Below the pieces are notes generated by a model that saw only the letters and a list, made by a program, of their open reading frames with translations, did not search any database and had not been told where the DNA came from. A program made the translations under genes and the position numbers. Below, piece after piece: positions 23,788 through 32,660 of a DNA stretch of 64,000 nt. How positions within the stretch are numbered: position 1 is the stretch's first letter; each line of letters begins with the position of its first letter. Source of the DNA: Myotis daubentonii (lineage: Eukaryota; Chordata; Mammalia; Chiroptera; Vespertilionidae); NCBI RefSeq assembly GCF_963259705.1, contig NC_081861.1, forward strand, positions 68,987,623-69,051,622. The letters run 5' to 3'.

Positions 23788-24233
23788 TCCTGTATAATAA
23801 GAGAGGAATATTCTAATTAGCCATTACACCCTGAAGCGTAACGACCAAGTGCGTCACAACCAGATCACGGATCAGCAGAAGGGTGGGCCAGCAAGGTATA
23901 AGTGGGCTTCGGAGAGCTACAGGAGGGGGCCGGACAGCAAGCTATAAAGGGGGGGAAGGGGGGAGGAAGGCGGGGGGAGCTACAGGAGGGCGGGGCAATG
24001 AGTGGAGAGCTACAGGAGGGTGGCAGCGACCTACTGGCTACAAGCAGGCAACAGAGAGCTACCAGATGAGGCAGGGCAGCAAGCAAGCAAGAGGTGGAGA
24101 GCTACCGGAAAGGGCAGGGCAACAAGCTATGAGGGGGGGCAGGGGGAGCTACAGGAGGGCTGGACAGTGGGCAGAGAGCTACAGGAGGGCGGCAGCGAAG
24201 TACTGGTGCATGGATTCATACACAGGGCTACTA
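23788..24233 (+). mobile_element. Helitron array, unit A
   Basis: Starts TCCTGTATAATAAGAGAGGA after an A. It ends near 24233 with a worn hairpin (GTGCATGGATTCATACAC) and GGGCTACTA, equivalent to GGGCCTCTAG. The interior (23900-24190) is a purine-rich imperfect tandem repeat based on GGAGAGCTACAGGAGGG. The open frames on both strands here come from that low-complexity repeat and are not genes. Confidence 0.8.
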
Positions 24234-24772
24234 ACCTATATATAAAAGCCTAACAATTGTTATGCTAGAGTAACCGGAACGATCAGAACGAGTGGAATGA
24301 CCAGAATGACCAGAACGACCTGTTGACCAGTAATTATGGCACACACTGACCACAAGGGGGCAGATGATCAACACAGGAGCTTCCCCCTGGTGGTCAGTGT
24401 ACTCCCGTTCAGCTGACTGAACTGTCCCGGCAACCCACCAGCCCGGCGGCAACCACTCACTCCCTCCGTTGTTCTGCAGGTCCAATCTCTGGAGAATGGG
24501 TGGGCCAGGCACCAACGGACCAGTGCCGCTGGCCTCAAGGAAGTTGGCCTAAGGCACCGTGGCTGCTTCCCCTCCCTAGATGCTTCTCAAGGAAGAAACA
24601 ATATAAAAGCAGCCACCAGGTGGCTCCCGACATCCAGCGTGATGTAAGCAGGATGGATCCAGATCTCAGGCCTGCAAGGGCATCCCACTGCCCGCCCAGA
24701 GGGCTAATCATGTCCTGACTCCCCCCCTCTTTGGACCCCACCCATGCACGAATTTGAGCACTGGGCCTCTAG
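24234..24772 (+). mobile_element. Helitron array, unit B
   Basis: Begins CCTATATATAAAAGCC right behind unit A, with the expected leading TC worn to AC. It ends in CTAG at 24769-24772 after GCACTGGGC and a partly decayed hairpin. It carries an inverted repeat, ACTGACCACAAGGGGGCAG at 24345-24363 against CTTCCCCCTGGTGGTCAGT at 24380-24398. The next unit starts at the following base. Confidence 0.82.
24345..24398. repeat. Inverted repeat with CTCF-like cores (unit B)
   Basis: Two 19-nt arms separated by 16 nt, with two mismatches between them. The left arm has CCACAAGGGGGCAG and the right arm has CCACCAGGGGGAAG on the other strand. Both resemble the CTCF core, in convergent orientation. Binding is inferred, not shown. 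Confidence 0.7.
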
Positions 24773-25644
24773 TCTTACCTAATAATAGACAAACATGGTA
24801 ATTGACCATACCTTCGCTATGCCTCCCATTGGCTAATCAGCAAGATATGCAAATTAACTGCCAACAAAGATGGCAGCCGGCAGCCATAGAGCTGGAACCA
24901 GCAGGAGGCTTGCTTGCTCCAGTGAAGAAGGAAGCCAAGGTTCCCCCCCTGCCACGGCTGGCTCTAAGCTACACTCAAAGCAACAAAGTTTCAATTATAG
25001 AAGGTAAATAGCTGAAACCAGTTTGGCTCAGTGGATAGAGCGTTGGCCTGCAGACTGAAAGGTCCCAGGTTCAATTCCGGTCAAGGGCATGTACCTGGGT
25101 TGCGGGCACATCCCCGGTGGGGGATGTGCAGGAGGCGGCTGATCGATGTTTCTCTCTCATTGATGTTTCTGACTGACTATCTCTCTCCCTTCCTCTCTGT
25201 AAAAAATCAAAATATATATATAAAAAAAGAAGGTAAATAAACCCCAGATACCTGCTTTTAGCCAGCAGTGGCCACTGAGCTGGAGCCTTGGGTTGCCCCT
25301 GACAATGGAGGAAGCCAAGCCTTGGCAGGCTCTGAGCTCCACTCCAGGCTACAATGTATCAATTATAGAAGGTAAATAAATCCAAGAAAAAAAAAGAAAA
25401 AAAGGAGAGGCTGGGTCCTTCTGTCCCTGGGGAGGCTTGGCCAGCCTGAAAACTGCCCTCAGCCCTTCACCCAGACTGGCCAGGCACCCTAGTTGGGACC
25501 CCCCACCCTAAAGGTGATGTGGCCAGCCTGAAAATAGCCATCAGCCCCTCACCCAGGCTGGCCAGGCACCCCAGTGGCATCCCAGTGGGGACCCCCACCC
25601 TGAAGGGCAAACCAGCCGGCCCCCACCCATGCACCAGGCCTCTA
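24773..25644 (+). mobile_element. Helitron array, unit C, split by a SINE and lacking its 3' hairpin
   Basis: TC at 24773 directly follows the CTAG of unit B. The 5' end (AATAATAGACAAACATGG, then CAAGATATGCAAATTAAC) and the terminal CCAGGCCTCTA at 25634-25644 mark the limits. The palindrome normally preceding the end is gone: CATGCACCAGGCC has only one arm. The final G of CTAG is also missing, and unit D begins immediately. A VES SINE with exact TSDs is inserted at 25011-25227. Absence of the hairpin is relevant because it is thought to act as the rolling-circle stop signal. Confidence 0.8.
25011..25227 (+). mobile_element. VES-type SINE inside Helitron unit C, with TSDs
   Basis: tRNA-like head (GGCTCAGTGGATAGAGCGTT, B box GGTTCAATTCC), VES body (GATCGATGTTTCTCTCTCAT) and A-rich tail. 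The exact 12-bp direct repeat AGAAGGTAAATA lies at 24999-25010 and 25228-25239. The SINE is therefore younger than the Helitron array. Confidence 0.96.
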
Positions 25645-26113
25645 TCTTATATAATAAAAGTGTAATATGCAAACTGACCCTAACAGCAGAAAGACTGAGA
25701 ATGACTGGTCACTATTACACACACTGACCACCAGGGGGCAGATATTCAATGCAGGACCTGCCCCCTGGTGGTCAGTGCGCTCCCACAGGGGGAACTCTGC
25801 TCAGCCAGAAGCGAGGCTGCTGGCTGCCAGTACAGCAGTGGTGGTGGGAGCTTCTCCTGCCTTCTCAGCAGCGCTAAGGATGTCCAACTGCAGCTTAGAC
25901 CTGCTCCCCACTGGCAAATGGACATCCCCCGAGGGCTCCCGTGCTGCCAGAGGGATGTCTGATTGCCAGCTTAGGCCCAATCCCCCGGGGAGTGGGCCTA
26001 AACCAACAGATGGTCATTCCCAGAGGGGTCCCAGATTGCGAGAGGGCACAGGCTGGGCTGAGGGACACCACCCCCCACCCCCGTGCACAAATTTTTGTGC
26101 ACCAGGCCTCTAA
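25645..26113 (+). mobile_element. Helitron array, unit D, best preserved
   Basis: TCTTATATAATAAAAGTG at the 5' end; perfect terminal hairpin GTGCACAAATTTTTGTGCAC at 26083-26102; 3' end GGCCTCTAA at 26113, a CTRR variant. An internal perfect 19-bp inverted repeat lies at 25723-25776. Taken with the A before unit A (23787) and the T after unit D (26114), the four units together fit a single A/T target site. The 148-residue open frame 25667-26113 covers the whole element and shows no protein family; I do not treat it as a gene. Confidence 0.92.
25723..25776. repeat. Perfect 19-bp inverted repeat with CTCF-like cores (unit D)
   Basis: ACTGACCACCAGGGGGCAG at 25723-25741 and its exact reverse complement at 25758-25776, with a 16-nt loop. 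Each arm contains CCACCAGGGGGCAG, a close match to the CTCF consensus core, facing each other. Confidence 0.85.
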
Positions 26114-27017
26114 TCACTAAATAAAATCTAAAAATAAAATTGAGCATTATGACACCCCAATATAGAGAAATTTTTGTGGATAGCTGTAATTGAATTCACT
26201 CATTGTTAAATATGACTGTGAACTTTTAGAGAGATGAGTCATTCATGTTCTATTCACTGTATAATAACATGAAAGGTTTAAGCTGTGACTCTCAAGCCTA
26301 GAGGCATATAAACAAAAGAACCAGCCAGAGCACAGTGCAATATAAAGAAAACCTCCATACTCGACAGCCCTCTCTCATATCAATCCTTAGAGGGAATATC
26401 AACTGTGTCCTCAGAGACCTCTAGAAGCTGTTCTTCCACAATCAATAGATGTTGGAAAGTGGAATAGGAATCAATTATACATGTGTATTTAAGGTTTCAA
26501 GTTGTATATGCCTGTCATTCCAGGGGTCTATCATATGTTTTTAACTCTAGTTTACTGTTTTCAAAGCTATAAACAACTATATTGATTCATACCAATTATG
26601 ACAAGTTTAAGCTAACAATAAACTTTTTTTTACTTATATGTTCTTTAACATTTTAATTGAAAAGTTAGAATAGAAATTGTACAAGAACAAGGAATTTTGG
26701 ATAGATCATTAACAATACTAAGAAAATAATTAGAAAATCTATTATTCATCTCTTAATTGACATATGTATGTGTTTGTGTGCATGTGTGTGTATGAAAATG
26801 AAACATTTAGTTGATAAGTTAGGAATATCTACCTAACCTTTAATATTAAACAAATGGCTCAGACTGTCTAGACAATACTTATTGAGTAATCATGTATGAT
26901 TTACAGAAATGGTCCAATAACAATAAAATGCAAATGTTAAAGTATTTGCACAAATAATTACTAAAATTGAATTTACAAAACTGATTTTTTAATCCTCATG
27001 GGAGGACATAATTAATT
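26114..27017. other. AT-rich intergenic DNA, nothing recognised
   Basis: A short TG-rich run lies near 26763-26800. No coding frame and no repeat I can assign. Confidence 0.4.
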
Positions 27018-27063
<46 letters not shown>

Positions 27064-27232
27064 GAAAGAGAGAGAGAGAGAGAGACGTTGATGGACTGCA
27101 TATTATACAAGCCCTGACCAGGATAGAACCTACAATCTAGGTATATTCTCTGACTAATAATTGAGCTTACAAACATTTGGTGAATGGGACAACCCTCTAA
27201 TCAACTAAACCACCCAGCCAGGACTAAAATTA
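27018..27232 (-). mobile_element. Decayed tRNA-derived SINE with an expanded (GA)n tract
   Basis: The right end, ACCACCCAGCCAGGACT, and TAATCAACTAAACC on the + strand mirror the tRNA-like head of an old VES-related SINE. The left part is an almost pure (GA)n microsatellite (27020-27085), expanded from the CT-rich SINE body. The middle is strongly diverged. Confidence 0.7.
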
Positions 27233-27345
27233 TTTTTTACATCATTGTATTGTTTTTTGCTTCTGTTTTAGACTCAATTTTTACTTCAATATATAACTTC
27301 CTCTTAATGTATTACACCAAATTTTCTCTGTAGTAAAAGTTTGGT

Positions 27346-27361
27346 ACTTATGGTTTTCTTT
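27346..27361 (+). repeat. Left target-site duplication of the - strand HAL1
   Basis: ACTTATGGTTTTCTTT, repeated exactly at 29680-29695. Confidence 0.92.
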
Positions 27362-29679
27362 TCTTTTTTTAAAATAAATCTTTATTGTTCAGATTATTAC
27401 AGATCTTCCTCTTTTTCCTCCCCATAGTTCCCTTCCACCCAGTTCCCACCCCACCCCATGCCCTTACTACCCGCCACTGTCCTCATCCTAGGTGTAAGAT
27501 CTTTGTCCAGTCTATTCCTGCACGCCCCACACCCCTTTCCCCCTGAGAATTGTCAGTCCACCCCCTTTCTATGCCCCTGATTCTATTATATTCACCAGTT
27601 TATTCTGTTCATTATATTTTTTATTGACTTGATTTTTATATTCACTTGTTGATAGATATGTATTTGTTGTCACTTTGTTGTTCATAATTTTTATCTTTAC
27701 CTTTTTCTTCTTCTTCCTCTTCATAAAGAATACCCTTCAGCATTTCATATAATCTTGGTTTGGTGGTGATGAACTCCTTTAGCTTTTTCTTATCTGTGAA
27801 GCTCTTTATCTGACCTTCAATTCTACATGATAGCTTTGCTGGGTAGAGTAATCTTGGTTGTAGGTTCTTGCTATTCATCACTTTGAATATTTCTTGCCAC
27901 TCCCTTTTGGCCCGCATAGTTTCTCTTGAGAAATCAGCTGACAGTCATATGGGTACTCCCTTGTAGGTAACTAACTGTTTTTTCTCTTGCTGCTTTTAAG
28001 ATTCTCTCTTTTTCTTTTGCCCTTGGCATTTTAATTATGATGTGTCTTGGTGTGGTACTCTTTGGATTCCTCTTGTTTGGGGATCTCTGCATTTCCTGGA
28101 CTTGTAAATCTATTTCTTTCACCGGGTAGGGGAAGTTTTCTGACATTTCTTCAAATAGGTTTTCAATATCTTGCTCTCTCTCTTCTGGTACCCCCATAAT
28201 TCGGATGTTGGTACATTTGAAGTTGTCCCAGAGGCTCCTTACACTTTATTAATATTTTTGGATTCTTTTTTATTTTTGCTCTTCTTGTTGGGTGTTTTTT
28301 GCTTCCTCACATTTCAAATCTTTGATTTGATTCTTAGGATCCTCTAGTCTACTGTTGAATTTCTGTATATTATTCTTTATTTCAGACAGTGTATGCTTAA
28401 TTTTTGACTGGTCCTTTTCCATTTTTTTAGCATTTTCATTAAGATCCTTGAAGGTCTCACTAAGTTCTTTGGAGGTTTCTAGAAGATTCTTGAGTAACCT
28501 TATAACTTTGGTTTTGAACTCTATATCCAGTAGTTTGCTTTCCTCCCTTTTTTTCCTTCATGACATGCTTCTTTGTCTTCGCATTTTTCATGCTTCCCTG
28601 TGTTGGTAGAGTGGCTTTCTGTGCTAGGTGTCCTATAGAGCCCAGTGGCTCAGCCTCCCCATCACCTGAGGTGGACACTCTTGGTGCACCTCTTTGTGGG
28701 CTGGGTGCACAGTCATGTTGTAGTTAAGCCTTGATTGCTGTTGGTATCACTGAGAGGAATTGACCTCCAGGCCAATTGGCTGTGAGGACCAGCTGTGTCT
28801 ATAATGGAAGAACTGCTGTGTTGGAGACACCCTTATGGGGCAGGACTTGCTTCAGTGGGGCTTTGGTGCTCACCGAGTCTGCCTCTTGAGTGTGTCACTT
28901 ATGGATGTGAGGAGTTGAAATCTGGTATATGACCCCTGGGTACACTGGCTCCTGGATCTCCAAAGAGGTGCAAAGTCAGCCATTGCCTGAGGCCACCCAG
29001 AAGGAGCTACAACGAGATCTGAAGATTTCTCCTCTTTGTTTGGGGTTTGGAAGTTTTGGAGCTCTCTGACCCAGCTGCAGTTTGTTAGGTTAGGCTGAGA
29101 AAGGACAGGCCATTCATATGCAAAAGCTGCTGTGCACAGCTTGAGTGGGGTTGTAAATTGGGTGGGATGGGGTCTCTGAGAATAATCCGGGTGGAGAAAA
29201 CAGTGATGGCTGCCAGTCAGCTGTCTCCATGTCTCCACATCTCCAAGTTTCCATGTCCTGTGCCCCCTTGCAGTAACAATGATCCCTGCGAGCACCTCTG
29301 CGAGAAAGCCACCCTTGCTTTCTGACCCAATGCCAGACAATCCAATTTCTCCTCGTAGACATCTGGGTCCCCATAATCTCACCAGAAACTGGTGTTCAGA
29401 GTAGTTGGGAGCTTGTATCTTCCTTCAGATTGAAAAAAAAAAGCGCACCCAGTTGCCAGCCCATTTTGCGCACCTCCATACCTCTGCTCTTGGTGCCTCT
29501 GCACCTCCTACCCAGTCTCAGTGCACTTTTTTTCTTTCCTTTAGTTGTAGAACTTCCACTCAGCCAGCTTTCCTGTGGTTCTGGATGATAGCCGTTTTGT
29601 CTTTTAGTTGTAGTTTTGATGTGGTTGTGAGAGGCAGCAGGTACAGGTGTTTACCTTATGCTGTCATCTTGGTTCCTCC
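27362..29679 (-). mobile_element. Full-length HAL1 (half-L1) with 16-bp TSD
   Basis: Read on the - strand it starts GGAGGAACCAAGATGACAGC at 29679, runs through a GC-richer 5'UTR (about 29679-28590), ORF1 (28584-27642), a C-rich (+ strand) 3'UTR and AATAAA/poly-A at 27362-27390. No ORF2 is present. The exact 16-bp TSD ACTTATGGTTTTCTTT shows that both ends are original, so 2.3 kb is the natural full length of this HAL1. It is more diverged than the copy at 19001 and carries several ORF1 breaks. Confidence 0.93.
27642..28584 (-). pseudogene. ORF1: HAL1 ORF1, broken
   Basis: The start ATG is at 28584, by alignment with the MRRQRNR start at 19025 (here MRRQRSMS-like and diverged). Open pieces are 28197-27934, containing the end of the RRM and start of the C-terminal domain (EREQDIENLFEEMSENFPYP; RHIIIKMPRAKEKERILKAA), and 27917-27642 (REWQEIFKVMNSKNLQPRLL to YEMLKGIL). 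A frameshift and a gap near 27930 separate them. The usual TAA after KGIL is mutated, so the frame runs on for about 25 residues. The piece upstream of the RRM is degraded. It is not functional. Confidence 0.85.
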
Positions 29680-29695
29680 ACTTATGGTTTTCTTT
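29680..29695 (+). repeat. Right target-site duplication of the - strand HAL1
   Basis: ACTTATGGTTTTCTTT, identical to 27346-27361. Confidence 0.92.
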
Positions 29696-30189
29696 ACCCT
29701 GGCCTCTAAATCAGGTTTTCTTCTTTACTGTGTTGGCACTTTTGTGAACTATCCCTTTTAGCCTTTACCCATTTAACTTGTATCAACTCTTTAGTTCTCA
29801 ATTAAAATGAAATTTTCTTGATAAAACAGTGCTTGGGTTTCCTGATTAGGTTATATTTCTATTACATGCTCCTATAGGACTATGTTTCCCTCCTTCATAT
29901 CAATTTTCACAGTTCTAATTTTGTATTTATCATTATGATAATTTTATTGATGTTATTTTCCCTAATAAGATGGTCAGTGACATTAGATTGTGCCTTCTTT
30001 GGCACCTCATTCTTGTTCCTCCTTCTCCTGTCACAATTCCAGATATCAAGGAAGCACTTAATAAGCATTCAAGTAGGGAAGAAAAGAAAAAAGAAAAAGA
30101 TGGATGGTTGGAGGGAGAAAAATGCACAAATAGAGGTTTTTCAGCTGAAGTACAATTGATTAGACTTCATTTTTCTTTTTATATTAAAA
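29696..30189. other. AT-rich intergenic DNA, nothing recognised
   Basis: The open frame 29970-30284 runs into the following HAL1 and shows no protein family. Confidence 0.4.
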
Positions 30190-30830
30190 TCCTACCACTG
30201 ACATACTCAGTGAGCACCAAAGGACCACTGAAGCAAGTCCTGCTGTGTAGGGTGTACTCCTGCTCAGCTGCTTCTCCATTGTAGTCACAGTGGGGCTTGC
30301 AGCAAATTGACCTGAAGGTCAATCCCTTCCAGTGATGCCAACAGTAATCAAGGCTCAACTACAACCAGACAGTGCATATAGCCCACACAAGGGTACACCT
30401 GAAGCACCCAGTTTTGATGACTGTGGAGGTTGCACCACTGAGCCCTAAAGGTCATATACTACACAAAGCAACTGTACCAAGTCCAGAAGACACAGAAGCT
30501 CTACCTAATACACAGCAACAAACATAGGGAAGTGGCCAAATTGTGAAGACAAAGAAAAAGGTCCCAAAGGAAAGAACAGGAGAACTCTCAAGAAAAAGAA
30601 CTAAATTAAATTGAGGCAAGCAAACTACCAGGTACAAAGTTCAAAACAATGATTATAAGGATGCTCAAAGAACTTAGGAGAACTTCAACAGCATGAAAAA
30701 AGACATAAAAACCATTAAAAAAGGTTCATTAAAAAAACCAGTCAGAAATGAAATATTTGCTAGCTGAAATGAAGAATAACTTACAGGAAATCAACAGTAG
30801 AGGAGATGACACTGAAAATCAAATCAGCAA

Positions 30831-31140
30831 TCCTATATAATAAAAGGGTAATATGCAAATCAACAGAACGGCAGAAAGACCAGTTGCTATGATGCACACT
30901 GACCACCAGGAGGCAGATGATCAATGCAGGAGCTGCCCCCCAGTGGTCAGTGCATTCCCACAGGAGAGCACTGCTCAGCCACAAGCAGGGATGACAGCTG
31001 GGGAGAGCAGTGGCAGTGGTGGGAGCCTTTTCCGCGTCAGTCGAACTTCCCCTAAGGGCTCTCGGACTGCTAAAGGGATCAGGCCGGGCTGATGGGATGC
31101 CCCCCCTCCAGTGCACAAATGTTGTGCACCATGCCTCTAG
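30831..31140 (+). mobile_element. Non-autonomous Helitron (HeliBat type), 310 bp, complete
   Basis: TCCTATATAATAAAAGGG at 30831 after an A; terminal hairpin GTGCACAAATGTTGTGCAC at 31111-31129; CTAG at 31137-31140 followed by T. An inverted repeat lies at 30898-30951. It is the same family as unit D of the array (shared GGCAGAAAGAC 5' segment). The target is the ORF1 part of an older HAL1. Confidence 0.95.
30898..30951. repeat. Inverted repeat with CTCF-like cores
   Basis: ACTGACCACCAGGAGGCAG at 30898-30916 against CTGCCCCCCAGTGGTCAGT at 30933-30951, with two mismatches and a 16-nt loop, matching those in array units B and D. Confidence 0.75.
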
Positions 31141-32214
31141 TTTTAATTATAAGAAAGTAAAAAAACAAACAAACAAACAAAAAACACCCATTCAGAACAG
31201 CAAAAAGAAAAAGAGTCCAAAACTATGAAGATATTATTATCTAAGGAGCCTCTGGAAGGACTTCAAGTGTATCAACATTTGCATCATGGGGGTGCTGGAA
31301 GGAGAAGAGAGCAAGCAATAAATTGAAAACCTATTTTAAAAAATGACAAAAAAAAAACCATCCTTATCTGGTGAAGAAAATAGATACACAAGTCCAGGAA
31401 TTTCAGAGAGTCCCAAACAAGATTTACTCAAAGAGGCCTACAACAAGACACACCATAATTAAAATGCAAAAGTTTAAAGACAAAGAGAGAATCTTAAAAT
31501 CAGTAAGACAAAAGCAGTTAGTTACCTATAAGGGAGCATCCATATGACTGTCAGTTTATTTCTCAACAGAAACTTGCAAGCCAGAAGGGTGTGGCATGAA
31601 ATATATAAAATGGCGAATAGCAAGGACCTACAACCAAGATTACTCTACTCAGCAAAGGTATCATTTAGAATCAAAGGATAGATAAAGAAAAAGGACAAGA
31701 AAAAACTAAATGAATTCAAGGAGTTCATCACCTCCAAATTAATATTACATGAAATGTTAAAGGGTGTCCTTTAAGAATAAGAGAAAAAAGATTAAAAAAT
31801 TTGAACTATAAAATGACAATAAATGCATATATATCAATGATTGGATTCTAAAATCAAAATAAATGAATAACCAGAACAGAAACAGACTCACAGATACAGA
31901 GGACATTTTTATGGTTACCAGATGGGAAGGGAAGTTGGGGACATGGGTGAAAAAAGTGAAAAGATTTAGAAGTACAAATTGGTTGACACAGAATGCTCAT
32001 GGGGATGTGAGGTGCAGTTTGAAGAATTGGGTCAGTGACGTTCTAGTGGCTGTGTGTGGTGTGAGATAGGTATAGGATTTATTGGGATTATCACTTAGTA
32101 GGTATGTAGTGTCTGGTCACTGGGTGTGCACTTGAAACTAGTAAATCAATTTTAGTTGGAAAATCAAAAATGATTTAAAAATTCCCAATGAAAAACAAAC
32201 AAACAAAGAAACAA

Positions 32215-32660
32215 AAATGCATAAACACAAACAGCAGTATGGTGCTTACCAAAAGGAAGGTGGTGGGAGGTAGTAAAGAATAAAGGGGGTCAAATACATG
32301 GTGACAGAAAGTGATTTAACTTCATATGGTGGGCACACAATGTAATATACAGATCATGTATCACAGAACTGCACACTTGAAACCTATATGATTTTATTAA
32401 TCAATGCCACACTAACAAATTTTATAAAAAACTTTAATGACCATATTTTTTTTATTTTAGTTGACATTCAATATTGTATTGGTTTGGGTTTACTGTACAG
32501 TGGTTGCACATTTATGTGACTTGCAAGGTTATTTCCCCCATGTGTCTCCTTCCCATCTGGCATTATGCACAGTTGTTACAATGTTATTGACTATATTCCT
32601 TAATCTGTGCTTTATATCCCCATGACTATGAGCACACTTGTTTCAATATTTAATTTGATG
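32215..32660. mobile_element. Two ancient LINE-1 3' tails
   Basis: About 32215-32435 (+) carries the old L1 terminal phrases ATGTAATATACAGATCATGT, CACTTGAAACCTATATG and TCAATGCCACACTAACAAAT. About 32448-32660 (-) starts with TTTTAGTTGACATTCAATAT and continues like an inverted old L1 3'UTR. Both are short and strongly diverged. Confidence 0.65.

Larger units (their letters stand above)
30540..31773 (+). pseudogene. ORF1: HAL1 ORF1, heavily decayed and split by a Helitron
   Basis: After the Helitron, recognisable blocks are AGCCTCTGGAAGGACTTCAA (start of the RRM, 31240), the ACACCATAATTAAAATGCAA region (31450; RHIIIKM in intact copies), AGAATCTTAAAATCAGTAAG and the CTACAACCAAGATTACTCTA region (31627; LQPRLLY). 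The end matches the KGVL-stop at 31771-31773. Stops and indels are scattered throughout, so no product is possible. Confidence 0.78.
30190..32200 (+). mobile_element. Older HAL1 with 5'UTR remnant, ORF1 remains and 3' end, split by a Helitron
   Basis: The 5' part (about 30215-30540) mirrors the - strand HAL1 5'UTR (GTGAGCACCAAAGGACCACT; CAGTAATCAAGGCTCAACTA). ORF1 remains run from about 30540 to 31770 with the Helitron at 30831-31140 inside them. A 3' region follows to about 32200. Divergence is clearly greater than in the two HAL1s at 19001 and 27362, so HAL1 amplification here spans some time. Boundaries are approximate. Confidence 0.78.

Noticed and set aside
23900..24190. CRISPR-like array in regularly spaced GAGCTACAGGAGGG repeats
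   Set aside because: Repeats and spacers are irregular and low complexity, the genome is mammalian, and the tract lies within a Helitron.
22917..25227. tRNA genes, from clear A- and B-box-like sequences
   Set aside because: These are the tRNA-like heads of VES SINEs with SINE bodies and poly-A tails. The cloverleaf is not maintained.
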